Shown here: positions 1-13,069 of the stretch, in pieces
Layout of the letters: the number at the start of each line of letters is the position of its first letter
Numbering within the stretch: position 1 is the stretch's first letter
Assembly (NCBI GenBank): GCA_038380795.1
Contig: CM076279.1
Location: 4,913,001 to 4,977,000 of the forward strand
DNA length: 64,000 bases
Reading direction: 5' to 3'
DNA from: Pyrocephalus nanus
Taxonomy: Eukaryota > Chordata > Aves > Passeriformes > Tyrannidae
Position numbers and translations under genes: made by a program
Notes under the pieces: generated by a model
What the model saw: only the letters and a program-made list of their open reading frames with translations
What the model was told of the DNA's origin: nothing
The model's database searches: none

Positions 1-2277
1 CACACAAACTTCTCTTCTCTTAGCTGAACAATCCCAAATACCTCAGCCTGAGAAGGTCATATAACCTCAGTGTGGGGCTGGGATCATTTTGGATCTATGA
101 CAATACACCTAGTAAATAAAGCAACCACACTTCAATCCCTCTGATCCAAAAAGGAGCCAAAGATGCCAGTATTTCCCATGGCTGGACCATATGCTAAGTA
201 AACAAAAAGGCAAAATTGTTACATATTGGTTTATTTACAAAACCTGCAAGTTGCCAATGGTGTAAGTTGCCAAAAAATAATCTCAGAAAACAGGCACAAT
301 TTTTTTGACCTTCTTAAGAGAAAACAATCTGGAGAACATAAATATCCAAATATGTGTTTTAAATACGAATCTCCCATGAGACAAAACATCAAATCAGCTT
401 TTTTACAGCATTGTTGCAAAGTGACACCCAGCAGCTGTTGAGCTCATTTGATCACACTGCGCTGCTCTGCTTGCCTGACAAAACCTGAAATCTGATTTCA
501 ATCTTGGTGAGCTTAGCCTACAACCCAGCCCCTCTTTCACAGGAAGCACTCATCAATTCTCCTTTCTTAAACAAACCACTCTTTACTGAGAGCCCATTTG
601 ATGAATTTGGGTATTTTTATAACAATAAGAACGTACTTCCATCTATCAGCATGTTTGTTTTTAGAGGGGAATGGCTTCGATTTTCAGGTTGTAGATGTAC
701 TGATGATGGCTGAGCTGGCCTTGGCCCACAGATTTAACATTTTAACTGGAAATGGAGCAGTCCGATTTTTGGAGGCTACAGAGAGCTGGAGGTCTCAGTG
801 GGTTCTGTTTTGGGTACAGATGTAAACTCATCACAGTGAGTACTAATGCCAGATACTCAGAACTAGAGCATACCTTTCAAAATAGGAATGCTGTGCATCT
901 GCTTCAGTCCTTTACAGAATGGATTAATCCTTGTGAGAAACCTCCGAAAGCATGGATGATCAGAAGCTTATTTTTTATAGGGACTTTGGCTGCCTCTGCA
1001 CTGGACAGAGGAGAAAACTGAACAGGGGCATTCTGCAGGGACTGTGACAGGCAAACACAGTGGCTAAATGACAAAGCAACTAGGAACAAACATTTCAAAT
1101 ATAATTATTATATTTAATTATTTTAACCAAATAAAAATAACCCATTTTCCCCCCTTTACTTTTATGATGGGATACCTTGTTGCTGTTTAAGCCTTTAGGA
1201 CCCTAAGATAAGGTGTGGGCTCAGATCTGATTAGTTGTAGAAAACATTTGCATAGGGCTATTACATAATTCTAATAAGACACGTGAGCCTGTGAATTATA
1301 GTGCAGCAATTCACACCTGCTGCATTTCACAGCTCTCAGCCCTCAGCCTTGCTCCAGCAGCATCATCTCAAGAAGTATTTCACTTTAAGTCACTCCCAGG
1401 AGTGGCCTTGCTGCTCACTCTCCATGTGGGCATCTAATTGCTGAAGTAATCATGTGTGATTCTGTACACAGGAGGTCTAATATTTATGGCAGGGCTTCTT
1501 TTATAAATAACATGCTTTTGAAAAGAGAAAAGGCTGTACTTGACTTGAGATTATATGTTTTAAACTCCAACAATTTTAATAGTTTATGGCTGTGCAGTTA
1601 CAAGCAGCTTTTATCACACAACACGGGTGGGAAAAATGAGACATTAGATCAGCACTATGATCAATTAACCTGTAATTTAAAACAGAAGTGTGAAATCCTC
1701 TTCATAAAGGACAAGGGTACCTTTGTTCATGTTCCCTTAGGGAGGTGCTTAAGGCCTTGACAAATGTTTGGTTTAAGCAAGATTCCTGTCCATGGGTAAT
1801 TTTAGGGATGGTTATTTATTGACCAGCGTAAAGTTGGCGTCTAAAAATGTTATGTTAAAATCAGGACTCTGTTGTGCTAAACACATGTAAATATTTCTAG
1901 AACAAGACAATTTTTCTTGGGTGAGTTTTATGCTTGGGTTATAGACAGAGTGGAGAGGAGAAAAAAAGGAGATGAAAGTGCCTCTAGAGAAGTAAAGGCC
2001 CAGTTTTTTTCCAGAGTCTTTAAAGCTTTTGTTTATCCACAAAGAAATCCTAAACCAACTCTAGCACCTACAGTGCAAGAGGCTAAAACCTTGTAACTCA
2101 TTCAAACCCCCTTCAAATAATTTTTTTGTTTGCACTTTTAAAAATACCACCTTATCAGGGAAGAAAGTAAAGGATTTGCCATCAAGCCATGAGTCATCAG
2201 AGAATAAATGCAACGTGCAGCAGCAAAGATATAACACATGGTCTGCTAAAAGAAGATGCTTTACTATCACAGTATAT

Positions 2278-2311
2278 AAAAAAAAAAAAAAAATTAAAAA
2301 AAAAATTAAAC
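2278..2311. repeat. A-rich tract (17 A, TT, 10 A)
   Basis: Two A-runs of 17 and 10 bases are separated by TT. No LINE or SINE body is recognisable immediately upstream, so this is called simple sequence rather than a retroposon tail. It is a likely length-polymorphic site. Confidence 0.9.
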
Positions 2312-2581
2312 CCCCCACATTTCTTCTGTTGCTTTTCCACTGCTACCCAGCCAACTGCCAGCTCACCCTACAGAGAGCTGTGGTTGCAACCCACACCATT
2401 AATACAGACAACCAGTCCCTCCTGCCAAAAACCCAGCATTCAGATGGGACGTGGTGAGGCAAAGAGCACTTTACATCTCACGCTCCAGGGGAGCTGTGTG
2501 GACAGCTCTGCCCACACAGAAACTCCTTGCAAGACCAAGATCCCCATCACAGCTTATGAAACTAAAAATAAAGACAAAAGA

Positions 2582-2626
2582 AAAAAACCAAACCAAACCA
2601 ACCAACCAACCAACCAACCAACCAAA
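2582..2626. repeat. AAAC/AACC tetranucleotide microsatellite
   Basis: Two or three AAACC-type units lead into about seven uninterrupted AACC units, followed by an A-run. The GT-rich tract at 50900-50965 is the same kind of repeat on the opposite strand. The unit is tetrameric and lacks the telomeric hexamer, so it is not part of the telomeric array that begins about 1.3 kb further on. Confidence 0.9.
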
Positions 2627-3963
2627 AAAATCACACAAAAAACCAAACCCCAAATCAAACACAACATGAAAACCCCCCCGAACAAACCACATGCTTTGAT
2701 AAGGGAAACAACTGCTGTTGTGCAAGTAGGAAAGCACAGATGGGTTCTCCCATCCTGAGGGGCCGACAGGACTTGTGTAATGTAAAGAGAAGTGGGACCA
2801 TTGCCAGCTCCACAGATATCTATTAGAGCTAAACTGTGCTTCTCTAGGCAGGGGAAACAACTCTCCTTCCTATTATGAAGCAATAAAAAAACAAAGCAAA
2901 ATAATTATTGGTGTTGTTATGAAAGAGGATAAATCCCAGTAAACTCAGTGAAAGTTGTGGATCACAATGAGTTACCAAAAAGGAAAAAAAAAATTTAACA
3001 AATGCAAAAAGTATATTTTTTTTCTCAGTGTTTTAATGAAACATGGCCAGTTTTTATTGCTATGTATTTACTAGTTTCTTCCTGGCAAAACGTAGTATTT
3101 AAAATTAATGTAACTAATCTGGAAATCAGAGAGTGAATACTGCTAATTCTTACAATGGCTTAGTTAGGTCTAATTCATTTCATAGTTAGAAACATTCTGT
3201 TAATGTTTAATACATGGAGAAGCTTTTAGTAACAAAACCTTTCTAATTATGGAGTCTTTCCTACTATCCTCTTCTGGCTGAATGTGTAAACAGAGCTGTT
3301 CTTAAATGCTCCAAGATCCCTTGTACAAGACTTTGATTATCAAAATTACGGAGCTGTGCAGTCATATAATTGTTTTAAGCCTTAGCACATTTCAAAGGAC
3401 TTTACAAATGTTAATTAAAATCTGATCCTACTCGCAGAGCCACGAAGACATAGCTGGTTTTTATCTCTAACCAGGAACTACAACTCTGAACCCTCTCCTT
3501 GCACTCTGGCATCACCTTTCCAGGCCCTTCTAACTAAGCACTGGATAACCCTCATGATCTTTGAAGCAGTGGAGAATGCAAGATTTTTGCAGTTCTGAAA
3601 GCCAAGCTGCCTATCTGAGTGCTCAAGCGTGGATTTTAAGTGACTCAATTTAGATTTTGAAGTTTGAAATCTCAGACAGAGAAGAATTTGTGTTTAAAAG
3701 AAAACAAAACCCACCCAGCCTGTTGAAGGCTATTATCCTCTCCTGGTCTGCACAAGCATGAGCTTGAATTCCCAATTACCTGCCTGCCACAATGATGATT
3801 GATTTCAGTGGTTTATGAACAGCATATGCAGCTCTTCTATGTTTAGATAAGAGATTACAAGGACTATCAATCCTCATGCTCTTGTGTACAATATTAACAC
3901 TGTCTAAAACTAATGTACTTCTACCATGGACTAGAATTTTCTAAGTATCTTAGTGGAAATTCA

Positions 3964-4302
3964 TACCCTAACCCTAACCCTAACCTAACCATAACCCTAG
4001 CCCTAACAATAAACTCTAACCCTAGCCATAACCCCTAATCTAAAAATAACCCTAAAAATAAGCCTAATAATGCCCCTAACTCTCACCCAAATAAAAATAT
4101 ACTTTACCCTAAACATAAAAATAATTCTGAAAAAAAGCTTAAAAAGAACTCTAACCCTAACCCAAATAAAAACAAACTTAAGCCTAACCCCAAAAATAAC
4201 CCTAACCCTAACCCAGCCCTAACCCTAACCCAACCCTATGCCTATCGCTAACCCTAACCCAACTCTAACCCTAATCCTGACCCTAACCCTAACCCTAACC
4301 CT
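3964..4302 (-). repeat. Interstitial telomeric repeat array, degenerate (TTAGGG)n on the minus strand
   Basis: About 340 bp of head-to-tail CCCTAA units read on the plus strand, with more than fifteen exact hexamers and many variants (CCCTAG, CCATAA, CTCTAA, CCCAAA). The two ends are best preserved; the right end closes with almost four perfect units at 4280-4301. The centre, about 4040-4200, is A-rich but keeps period: successive 12-mers at 4040, 4052, 4064 and 4076 stay in register, so the hexamers decayed mainly by substitution. All units share one orientation, so this is not a head-to-head fusion point. Telomerase-associated break repair or a relic chromosome end are the usual explanations. 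The array is unambiguous; its origin is inferred. Confidence 0.97.
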
Positions 4303-4316
4303 GGAGAAGGGATGAA

Positions 4317-4341
4317 GCTGGATCCCTGGGAGGGATCCAGC
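4317..4341. other. Perfect 11-bp inverted repeat with 3-nt loop beside the telomeric array
   Basis: The arms 4317-4327 (GCTGGATCCCT) and 4331-4341 (AGGGATCCAGC) are exactly complementary around a GGG loop. The structure starts 14 bp after the last telomeric base. It is GC-rich compared with its surroundings. No T-run follows, so a Pol III terminator role is not indicated. Its function is unknown. Confidence 0.9.
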
Positions 4342-7300
4342 CTGCCTGCTGTAGTTTAGAAATGTTTATGGCTGATTAAATTTATGTCTCCTGCCATGGT
4401 AAGGTTGTAATATTTGAGGATAAAGAGTCACAGGAACCTGAATGAGAGCACACGCAAGACACTGTTCAGTTCTTTGTTAGGAGGGGCAGTGTGGTCTGGT
4501 AATGTGAACTTTGGGAAAGGAGTAATATTCTGACTTCTGTGTTCAATCCTGCCAAAAGGAATCAGTGAAAGGCACTTCCCATATCTTATTCAAATCATAG
4601 AAAAACATCCTGTCATAGCCTTCACAAGACTTAAATTTTATAAAATTTGTGCTCAGTATTACAACAGTCTTATGTGAAGTGGTGAACTGTAAGTATTAGG
4701 TGGTGTTAGGTGTCAAAGCACACTCTAAAAATATTATAGATATTTAGGCTACATTATGTGCTGTGAGACATACTCCTGTCTGAAGAAGCAGCTTTGCTAT
4801 CTTTCATTGTGCTGGCTGTCAGGTCCCTTTCATTCTCTCCCGTGAAATGTGTCTCTGACTCCTGTGCCATGGCAGCTCATTAGTTACCTTGTTCCAGAAC
4901 TAACAAACAACAATTTATACCCGGACAACGTGCCCGTGTTCATACAGTCTCCCTAGAAAATCACAGATTCTGCCACTGGATTTCAAATCCTGACACAGAA
5001 TGTCTAAATATTAGCTCTGGTTTGCATTGTGCCTGTCTCTCCTTTTGCTCTCCATGACAGCTCATCCAGAAACACTGTAATGACCTTCAGTTGTGCAGAG
5101 CATTTGGGAGATTAAAAGAAATAGGAATGAACCCTTCCAAGTTAGGTGATACTCTGAGAGCCAAGGAACTGCACTGCCAGAATGCCAATGTCTTATGGTC
5201 AACACAGTGGTGATTCCCAGCTATGTAGGTGCCAAGTTCCAAGGCAGCAACCTAACTAGTCACAAAGAGCCAAATTCTGACACCTTTCCTGCTTGAAGTG
5301 GTAATTTATTCTGATTAGTCCTCTTGCAGTGCCAGACTGAGGCTCTGTGCTCTCCCCTGGGTGAGCAATGACTGCCATCAGCCGTTCTCCTACCATCGAC
5401 ACCACCCTGGGAACAAGGTGCCTGGAACACAGCCCCAGCGGACCAGAGTGCTGCTCAGTGAGACATGTGCAGCCAGCCTGGGAGAATCCAGCTCTGTGAG
5501 GTGTTACCATCTCCCCTGAGTGCTCACAGGCAGAACAGCACCGTGATTTGATGACCTAGAGGGTGGCTCAGTAGGATTTACCAGTAAATCCCTGAGCAGA
5601 GCGTTCCCTAATGCCTGTTGGAAATCAATGCCTGGTGGGGGCTTCTGAGACATTTGGCATTTCTTACTCACTACACCTACATCTTAACAGTTTGAACAGC
5701 AGGTTTACAAATGCACTTAGTGCCTAAATTACCCTTAAAGCAATGAGAAATGAAAGAGCATAGCTCTTATTTTAGGATGTGACCCCACGTTTCCAAGGCA
5801 GGCTGCTGGGATTGTTGTTGCCCTGTAACAGCAGTGCAGTAGCTACAAGTTAATTCCAACAGAAGGAGGAGTTGCTTCATGGTAAAGCTACCATGTTCTC
5901 TGCTAAGAATGCAGTAAACACCTCATTTCAGAGCTGCAGTTCCAAAATATTTGCACACGGGTGTTTAAAAGTTTTCTAAATTATTCCTAACAGTTGCAGA
6001 TTGGACAACAAACGGATCTGCCTTCTTGTGTTTTTCTTCCCTCCCCCCTTTTGTGTTTATGTCTTTGCTGGCAAAACCACCTCATACATAATGCAGTGCA
6101 ATAAATGGCACATGGAACGGCTGTGCAGCCTTGCCCACGTGTAAATAGCAGGAGAATCCATTACTCACAATGTATCCTTCGAACACAATTCAAGTCTGAC
6201 AAATATTAAACAATCTGAGCCCACAGCAGCACGCGGTGCTTCCTTTGAGTGCCTTTTAGGAAGCTCATCATCACGCCATTCTTCAAAAATGCTGGGCAGA
6301 ATTAATGATTTCTGTGAGGTAAATGACTGTGTGCTGGAACAACGCTGAGGTGCACCATTAACCATTGTCTTTGCTAAGAGGGAACGTTGTTTCCAACCTC
6401 TGACGTTTGTCTTGTTGGCTTGTTTTAAAACTCTTTGTGCTGTGAGTGTGCACCAGGCTGGGTGTGTTATCTGGCACTGTGTTACTGGTTGATTAGAATT
6501 TAAAACGCAGCTTTTCCTTCCATGAGGTAGCACAGCCTCATTTGTTTGTGCTTCATTTACATAACTGCAGAGCGAGTCCATTTGCTGTTAAAATACGTGT
6601 CTTCTTCAGAGCATTTAAAACAATCAGCACCAGATCACAGTATGCCTAATGCAAAGCATTTTTCTCCCCCCTCCACAGCATAGGTCACTGTATTAGAACC
6701 AGGGTATGTCCAGACAAACTTAATTTAGAAACAGGATCACTACATTTAAATAAAATCTTCCCTCCATTTCCATTGACTAAAGAGTAGACACTACATAGGA
6801 AAAAGTGATTCATGTTCTAGCCTACCACAATTTAAGTAGTTTGCAGGAGTAAGACATGAATTACACTACTTTTGAGACACTGCATGATGAGCACAGGGTA
6901 TTTTTCCCTTTAGCTGTGATTAGTCCCATGAATGCTGCTCTGCAGATTTACACTGATATAGTAGTACAAATGGAACTTTATCCCCTTGGCATTCACCCTC
7001 AAATTGAAAACACCTCAACCAGTTCCACACACTGCTGATCAAGGGGTGTTTCCCAAAACTGCTGCTCTGGGCCCCAGAGCTGCAAGGACACATCCTCTGA
7101 CAAACACAGCCCTCTGCCCATGGTGAGGTTGATGGCTTTTCAGAGAGATTCTCATAGTTCCTACATAACAGGCTACAAAAGACCTCCATGGCCAGTGGAG
7201 ATGGTCTTTAGAAAGAGCCAAAAACTGTCTCACAATGTCCCAAGCACCAACCAGTCCACAGAGAGGCAGGTGGGTCTAGGTGGGGCAGAGGAGCTGAAAG

Positions 7301-10300
7301 CAGAGAAGGAAGAAAAATTAATGGGCGGAAGAGGTGGGATTAATTCTGTTTTCTGCTTGCATTTAGCTGTGAATATGCTGATCTGTGCTAGGGATCGAAC
7401 CTTGCACTGCTTGTGCTTGGTGGGAGCATCTCAGGTAGCACAAAGGAGCCACGTCACAAAGTGCTTTGTGGAGTACAAAGCCTGGCCTTCTAGTAAAGGG
7501 ATCTCTAGTAAATGACAAATAAAGGATTAACTCCCTGGAGCACTAGCCCCTCTACCTCAGTATTTATAGCTTTTCAAGTTATTAGCTTTTTAATTAACAC
7601 TGAAAGATTTGAAAGCACCTGACTGTATTGTATGGTAATTCTATTAACAAATTACAGACAAGAAAATTAAAATTCAGTTGCTTCAACATTCTATTTAGAA
7701 GTGTGCAAACAGAGTTGATATTTTGCTAATAAATGCTCCTCAGATGTTATGTTTCTAAATGAAAAGGGAAAATGTACCTTTATAGTATTCCTTTAAGTGC
7801 TTCTGCCCTCATTAGGAATTAATTGGCAAATACAAACAGCACTCCAAGCTTTGGAAATATCCCTTCTTTAACCTCACTCCCATTATAACAGTTCCCTGAA
7901 TTACAAACTATATACATATTACCGTAGCAGTTTTACACCAGGAGACTGGAAGACTGTATAACACTAATTAAGGGACAGCTACATACACATTAAGAAATGA
8001 GTGTTTTTTTCTTTCTAGCCGGCCAAATACACAGATTTGCTTTCTCACACAAAAAAAATCTATCCAAGGCAAGCAGGAATGGCATTTGACAATCCCAGAG
8101 AATAAAATGCCAAAGTACACGTGCTCCATTTCCAAACAGGCCCTACCAAGATTCCCCAGTTTTGCCAGTGGGGCAGTTCAGGATTTGTAGGAAGTGAGAA
8201 CAAGGAGAAGAGTCTTTTCTGGATGGAAAACAAACCTCCAGTTGAGACACTGGAGAAGGGGTGCTGGGAGAGCTCCATGTGTGGAGCTGCTTGATTTAAT
8301 ACCAACTTGATGATTGGTGATAAGTGAATGGGAAATGTATGGTGTCCAACCACATCATCATGGAAGTTGCCATTAACCATTTTGTTAGGTTAGGCCCAGA
8401 AAAGGCTTATCTATCATTTATATCTAAAATAAGGCCAACCCTGCTGACTAATGAGCTGCTGTTGAAAGTTTCCAAGATCTATTCTCTGCCTGAAGTAACC
8501 ACAAAGAGCTCAGTATTAGCATTTCTTTAGTTTCACCACCTACGTGATGATGCTTAGCTATGTGAGAAGATTAAGGATATTATATATAAAGTCTCATAAC
8601 TTCATTAAAGTTATTCCTAGGTTACTTCAGTGCAATGGCAAAAGCAGACACAGATTCCCTCATATAATCCAGATTTCCTGCTAAATCTTTCCATATTGAA
8701 GTGGCTGAAACTCCCCACTCCTGCTTCAGGAGTCTCCAAATCATCTGTTAGTTTGTTTTATCTCACACATAGTGGAAGTAACAGTATGAAGATTATGTTG
8801 TAACCAGATTACTTGAAGATTTATTATTAATTACTGCATAAAGAGACAGTGGTATGTTGGGGCTGAATAAAGCACAGTGAGGAGAGTATTTTATACTACA
8901 AATACATCACCAGTATAACTGGCATAAGGGCCCACCAAGAAGTTTTTAGAGATTACACTCTATGTTGTCCCCTATTCCCTGTTCCTAAAACCCATGGCTG
9001 GCCCTATTTCTAACCCCTACTATAGCTGTATGGCATATTCTAGTGACCATCATCCAGAAATATTCCTGTTCCTTCAGGTTTAAGATGATACAGGAATAAA
9101 CCGAGTCCTTGAGTTTCTACCACATCAAAATTTCAGCTTGCCCAGAAGCTGTTAGAGCAGTGACCTCCATCTATCCTGGAAAGAAGTGAAGACATTCACC
9201 TGCAACAGTCTTAGTCTGCATTTAAGATACTTTAACAATCCTCTCTGAAAAGTGTGGCTGCGAATGCATATGAATTATGTCGACTGAAATCTTGGTATTT
9301 AGAATATCACATCAGCACTTCCCTTCCCTTATGGAATCAGTAGATTCATTACAGGGGTTTTATGTCCTCTTTAAATGGCTGGAGTTAGTAATTGATGTAG
9401 GCATGATAACAGACTTGCTGGGTCTATGTTCTAATTAGGAATAGTCAATCCTGATCAGTCTACTGGGAAGGTGATCCACGTGGTGAGCAGCCTGCAAAGT
9501 GCAGTACCACTTCCTGAGGATCTGATCAAGACTGTTTCAATCCCTCTGCTTTTCCCAGTTCCTTCTTTCAACCCACATCTTTCACTTTACTGGCAGACTT
9601 GTAAAATGCATCCTCAAATAAAGCTCAGCTTGCTGCTGCTGAGAGTCATCAGTGCCCATTCAGAATCCAGAGGGTTGGTAAGCAAGAGGCACAAGATGAA
9701 GACTTTAAATCTTTACAAATGAAATTCAAGCACAACTGACTAAAAAATTAAAATCAAGGTAAAAAGACATCTGTGAACTCTGCTCAAGATCCCATCCACC
9801 CCCAAGCATGACCAGCAGTGTCTGAAATGAGTTTTGAAAGTTTTCCCTTTGGACCTGAAAGCTACCTTAGCTCCTTTTAATTATTCCAGTTAAATGTAGA
9901 AAAGTTCTAACTGTAAGCTTTAAACATCTTTTTAGAGATAACTTGAGGGAGTTGAGATCAGGAAAAGAAAGAATTAAATAAGCTTTCTGTCTTTTCCAAT
10001 CTGCATTGCTTTTCTACCCAGTGCCCTGGCCTTTCATCCTCCGTGACTGTTCAAGGAGGTTCATTAACAAGCATCTTCAGAAAGAATAAGAAAAAAGGAC
10101 AGATCTTACAATTGCTGGCATATAGAAATGCATTTCAGGCTGGCCTGGTACACGGCAGAAAAGGGATTCTGACAAACTCAGGATTTCTATGTTGTTCATG
10201 AAGAATAACTATTTTGAAGGTGTCTTGTTTGTGTTTAATTGAAGAGCCAACAGAGAGATATATTCAGGATATTCTCTTTGAGAATGTGACAGAACTTTGC

Positions 10301-13000
10301 ACAACTGTGCAGGCTCTTGCCTTCCTGATGAGAAGGTTCCCAAATGATACACAGAAATATTGAGGAGTGAGTCAGGTTTGGGTTTCTATAAGCTCTGGAA
10401 GATCCTCCATGTGGATATATGTGGAATTCAATCCACAGGCTGTAACCATAAATCAGTTACAACAAATGGTGCCACTACACCTAAAGATCATAAAGGTTTA
10501 TGAGTGAAGGAACTTGTTTTCAGCTTGCCATTGCCAGTGAATCAAAACCTTTTAATTTCCTTTCTTTGCATTTTTTTCTAAAGTTAAACAAAGAAAAGGG
10601 AAAAATAAAACAAAAGGAAGAAAATCTGCAGCTCTGTCCTCTCAGCAATGACACTGAGCTCTACAGGCACTGCCTGAGCCCTTGTGTGCATCCCTCTCCT
10701 TCAGCATGTCTAGTATTTCATTCTGTGGATCCATTTTTCCATGGCAGGCTTTTCAGGTGAGCCTTAGGGAAGGCCATTATTCCCTCCCTTAACTTTTCCA
10801 GCGTGTGCAGCAGGAGAAGCTGAAAGCAGCCTTGTGATTCCCCAGGCTGGCCCTGTTCCCCTGCTTTATCTTTCAGCCAAACTAATAATCCAGGAGTCAA
10901 CGTGGCACCACAGTGGGGCAGGAGAGGAGGGACACACAATGAGTCAGAAAATCAATATTGGACATATACAGGGCCACACATGAAAAAAGTCAATGTATTA
11001 TCAACTGGAAAAAGTCTGTCACTGAGGACTTGCTATTTTCTTTCCTTTTGCATAGTCCCAGATCAGAAATTCCCATGTCTATCTTCAAAGGATGCCATTA
11101 AAGATCTGTCAGGTGATAGTCAGCATATACCCCTGAGCCATGAAGGAGTAAGAATACTATGAAAGATTTAACCAAAACCATCAGAACTTTAACTGAAATT
11201 TCTGCTGGTAGAAGGTTTCCAAATGACAGCACTCACTGAATATTGCAAATGGGCCTACTGTTCTGGGAAAATAAATATATTAGCATGCATGTTGGTTAGT
11301 ATTTGGATTACCATTCTGCCATCCATTAGTGAAGCCAGAATTATTCAGAAGAGTTTAAGATATTACATGTTCAGGGGACATAAACATTCTAAAGAGTCCA
11401 GCTTGCACTGCAGTCATTAGCAATGTAATATTTTTAGCGAAACAACCGTGTTTTCACCTAAATAGTGAAGAAAGCAGCAGTAGGATTTCTGCTTACCCTT
11501 CCAATTAGGGAGAAAATAGTTACGAGGTAGCAAATATTGTTTGGATCATACTCTGCCTGACCTTTTAAGGTTGCCCACGTTCTTATTTGCAGCTTCTTGG
11601 ATTTACACAAATTAATATATTTATATTTACTAGAAAGATAAACAAACCGAGATTCATAAATATAGATTTATTTTCCCTAACTCCATCCAAAAGTGAAACA
11701 TTTGCTATTTCACTCATGCCACTTAATGCCTGTCTAACAAATGTATTTGCAGGAGGAAACACACACACATAAATAAATAAAATTTATTCCCGTGGGCCCC
11801 TGTGTGGATCCTGATTTGGGACAACAATTTGTTGTGCTGAGGATGTTAAGAGACTGAGCACTGATAAAACCAGGCCATGGGCTTCAAAAAATGTATTTAC
11901 TTTAGCAAGATTATAAAAGGGTCATACAATTAGATTGAAGAAGCCCAAGTTAAAATTACCAGTACAGTGATCAGCAGTCACTCATGACCTCTCACTGCAT
12001 CAAATCCCAGCTTTCTTTCAGTATATTCTTTTCACTCACCCCAGCTTTCTTAAATGATAAGCTCTTCTAGGCAGTGGCCCTGAGGAATTTCTAAACCAGC
12101 TTCCCTGGTAGCAGTAGTTATATGTTGGGAACCACATAACATTACCCAAACCCAAGGAAAGTGCCACCATCTCCATTCCACTGGAAACAGGTTCTAAGAT
12201 GTCACTTCAGCAAATCATTTTTTTCTCAATGCTGTAAGTGCACTAGATCGTATTTTTAGGTCAGTGGTGGAAAGAACAGCAAAGATGACTCAGCATAATA
12301 TTTTTTTTCCAATTTAGCTGCCAGAGAAGTGCATTCTCAACCAGTCTCTCACAGACTTCATCCAACTTTCATGCCTCACCAGGTGCTTGTACCAGAAATG
12401 AGTCTGTTCTTTGCCATCTTATAATAGCTCATCTACTCAGAATTTATAAAGCAGGGAGAAAACAGTCTCACCTACCACAGTGGGGTCCTGTATCATTGCC
12501 AGAGACTCTTATGTGCCAGATAATGCACATTTAATAGGTATTAAACACATGGAAAAAAGAGAGCAGAGAAACTTAATTAACTCTACCTAAAACAGTAGGG
12601 GGCCTGCTGCGTTTTAGGCCTCTAAGGTGCTACTAAAATAATAACTACACACATCCAGGGGAAAGAATTTAGGTGGGAGGGAACAAAAGGAGATGTACAG
12701 ACATAGGAAATAAGGTACTTAATCACATGGTGAAATAGTGGCTTTATCATCACAGCTGCTGGAAGGATGGGAATGCCTTTATATTGACGTGCACCTGCCT
12801 CCTGTCATTTGTGCCATTGCCTATTTTGCAATTGGTGATTGCTCTGCATTGCCTGCAATACCTATCAGGGAGGGGTCCACAGGTCATATCAGAGCTCCAG
12901 GGAAAGCCTGAGACTTGTTCCCAGTGAGAGTTGCCATGGGGAGCCAGAGCAGAAATCAGCCAAGGACACAGACACATCAATGTCCCACGTCCTACCGCGG
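4342..13000. other. Gene-free unique sequence
   Basis: No gene, RNA or recognisable interspersed repeat was found in this stretch. The open frames are at most 138 codons (6165-6581, minus) and show no domain, signal sequence or membrane pattern that I could defend. The few notable small items are the mixed AC and AAAT repeat at 11757-11782 and a perfect RFX half-site at 12930-12939. The remainder looks like diverged, unannotatable noncoding DNA. Confidence 0.7.
11757..11782. repeat. Compound AC / AAAT microsatellite
   Basis: A short AC run, with five to six units, passes directly into AAAT units. Such short compound repeats are common in vertebrate noncoding DNA and carry no further information here. 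Confidence 0.85.
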
Positions 13001-13051
13001 GGATGCAATAAAACTAAACCAAGTATGTCTGTCACTGATGTGAAGAAGTAA

Positions 13052-13069
13052 ACCATGTAATTACATGGT
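13052..13069. other. Perfect 18-bp palindrome centred on TAATTA
   Basis: The sequence ACCATGTAATTACATGGT equals its own reverse complement with no spacer. Its centre is TAATTA, the classic palindromic homeodomain dimer core. Palindromes without a loop extrude poorly, so protein binding is likelier than a hairpin if it has any role. No protein partner can be named from the sequence. Confidence 0.85.

Larger units (their letters stand above)
1..3963. other. Gene-free unique sequence, AT-rich
   Basis: No supportable gene is seen. The open frames here are under 190 codons, overlap one another on both strands and lack recognisable domains. The longest, at 2189-2758 on the plus strand, runs through the A-run and the AACC microsatellite and reads as strings of Lys, Asn, Pro and Thr, which marks it as a repeat artefact. 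The only discrete structures are those two simple repeats, annotated separately. The rest looks like ordinary avian intergenic or intronic DNA. Confidence 0.75.

Noticed and set aside
2189..2758. Longest open frame (189 codons, plus strand)
   Set aside because: It runs through an A-run and the AACC microsatellite; the product is Lys/Asn/Pro/Thr-rich low complexity, and a minus-strand frame overlaps it.
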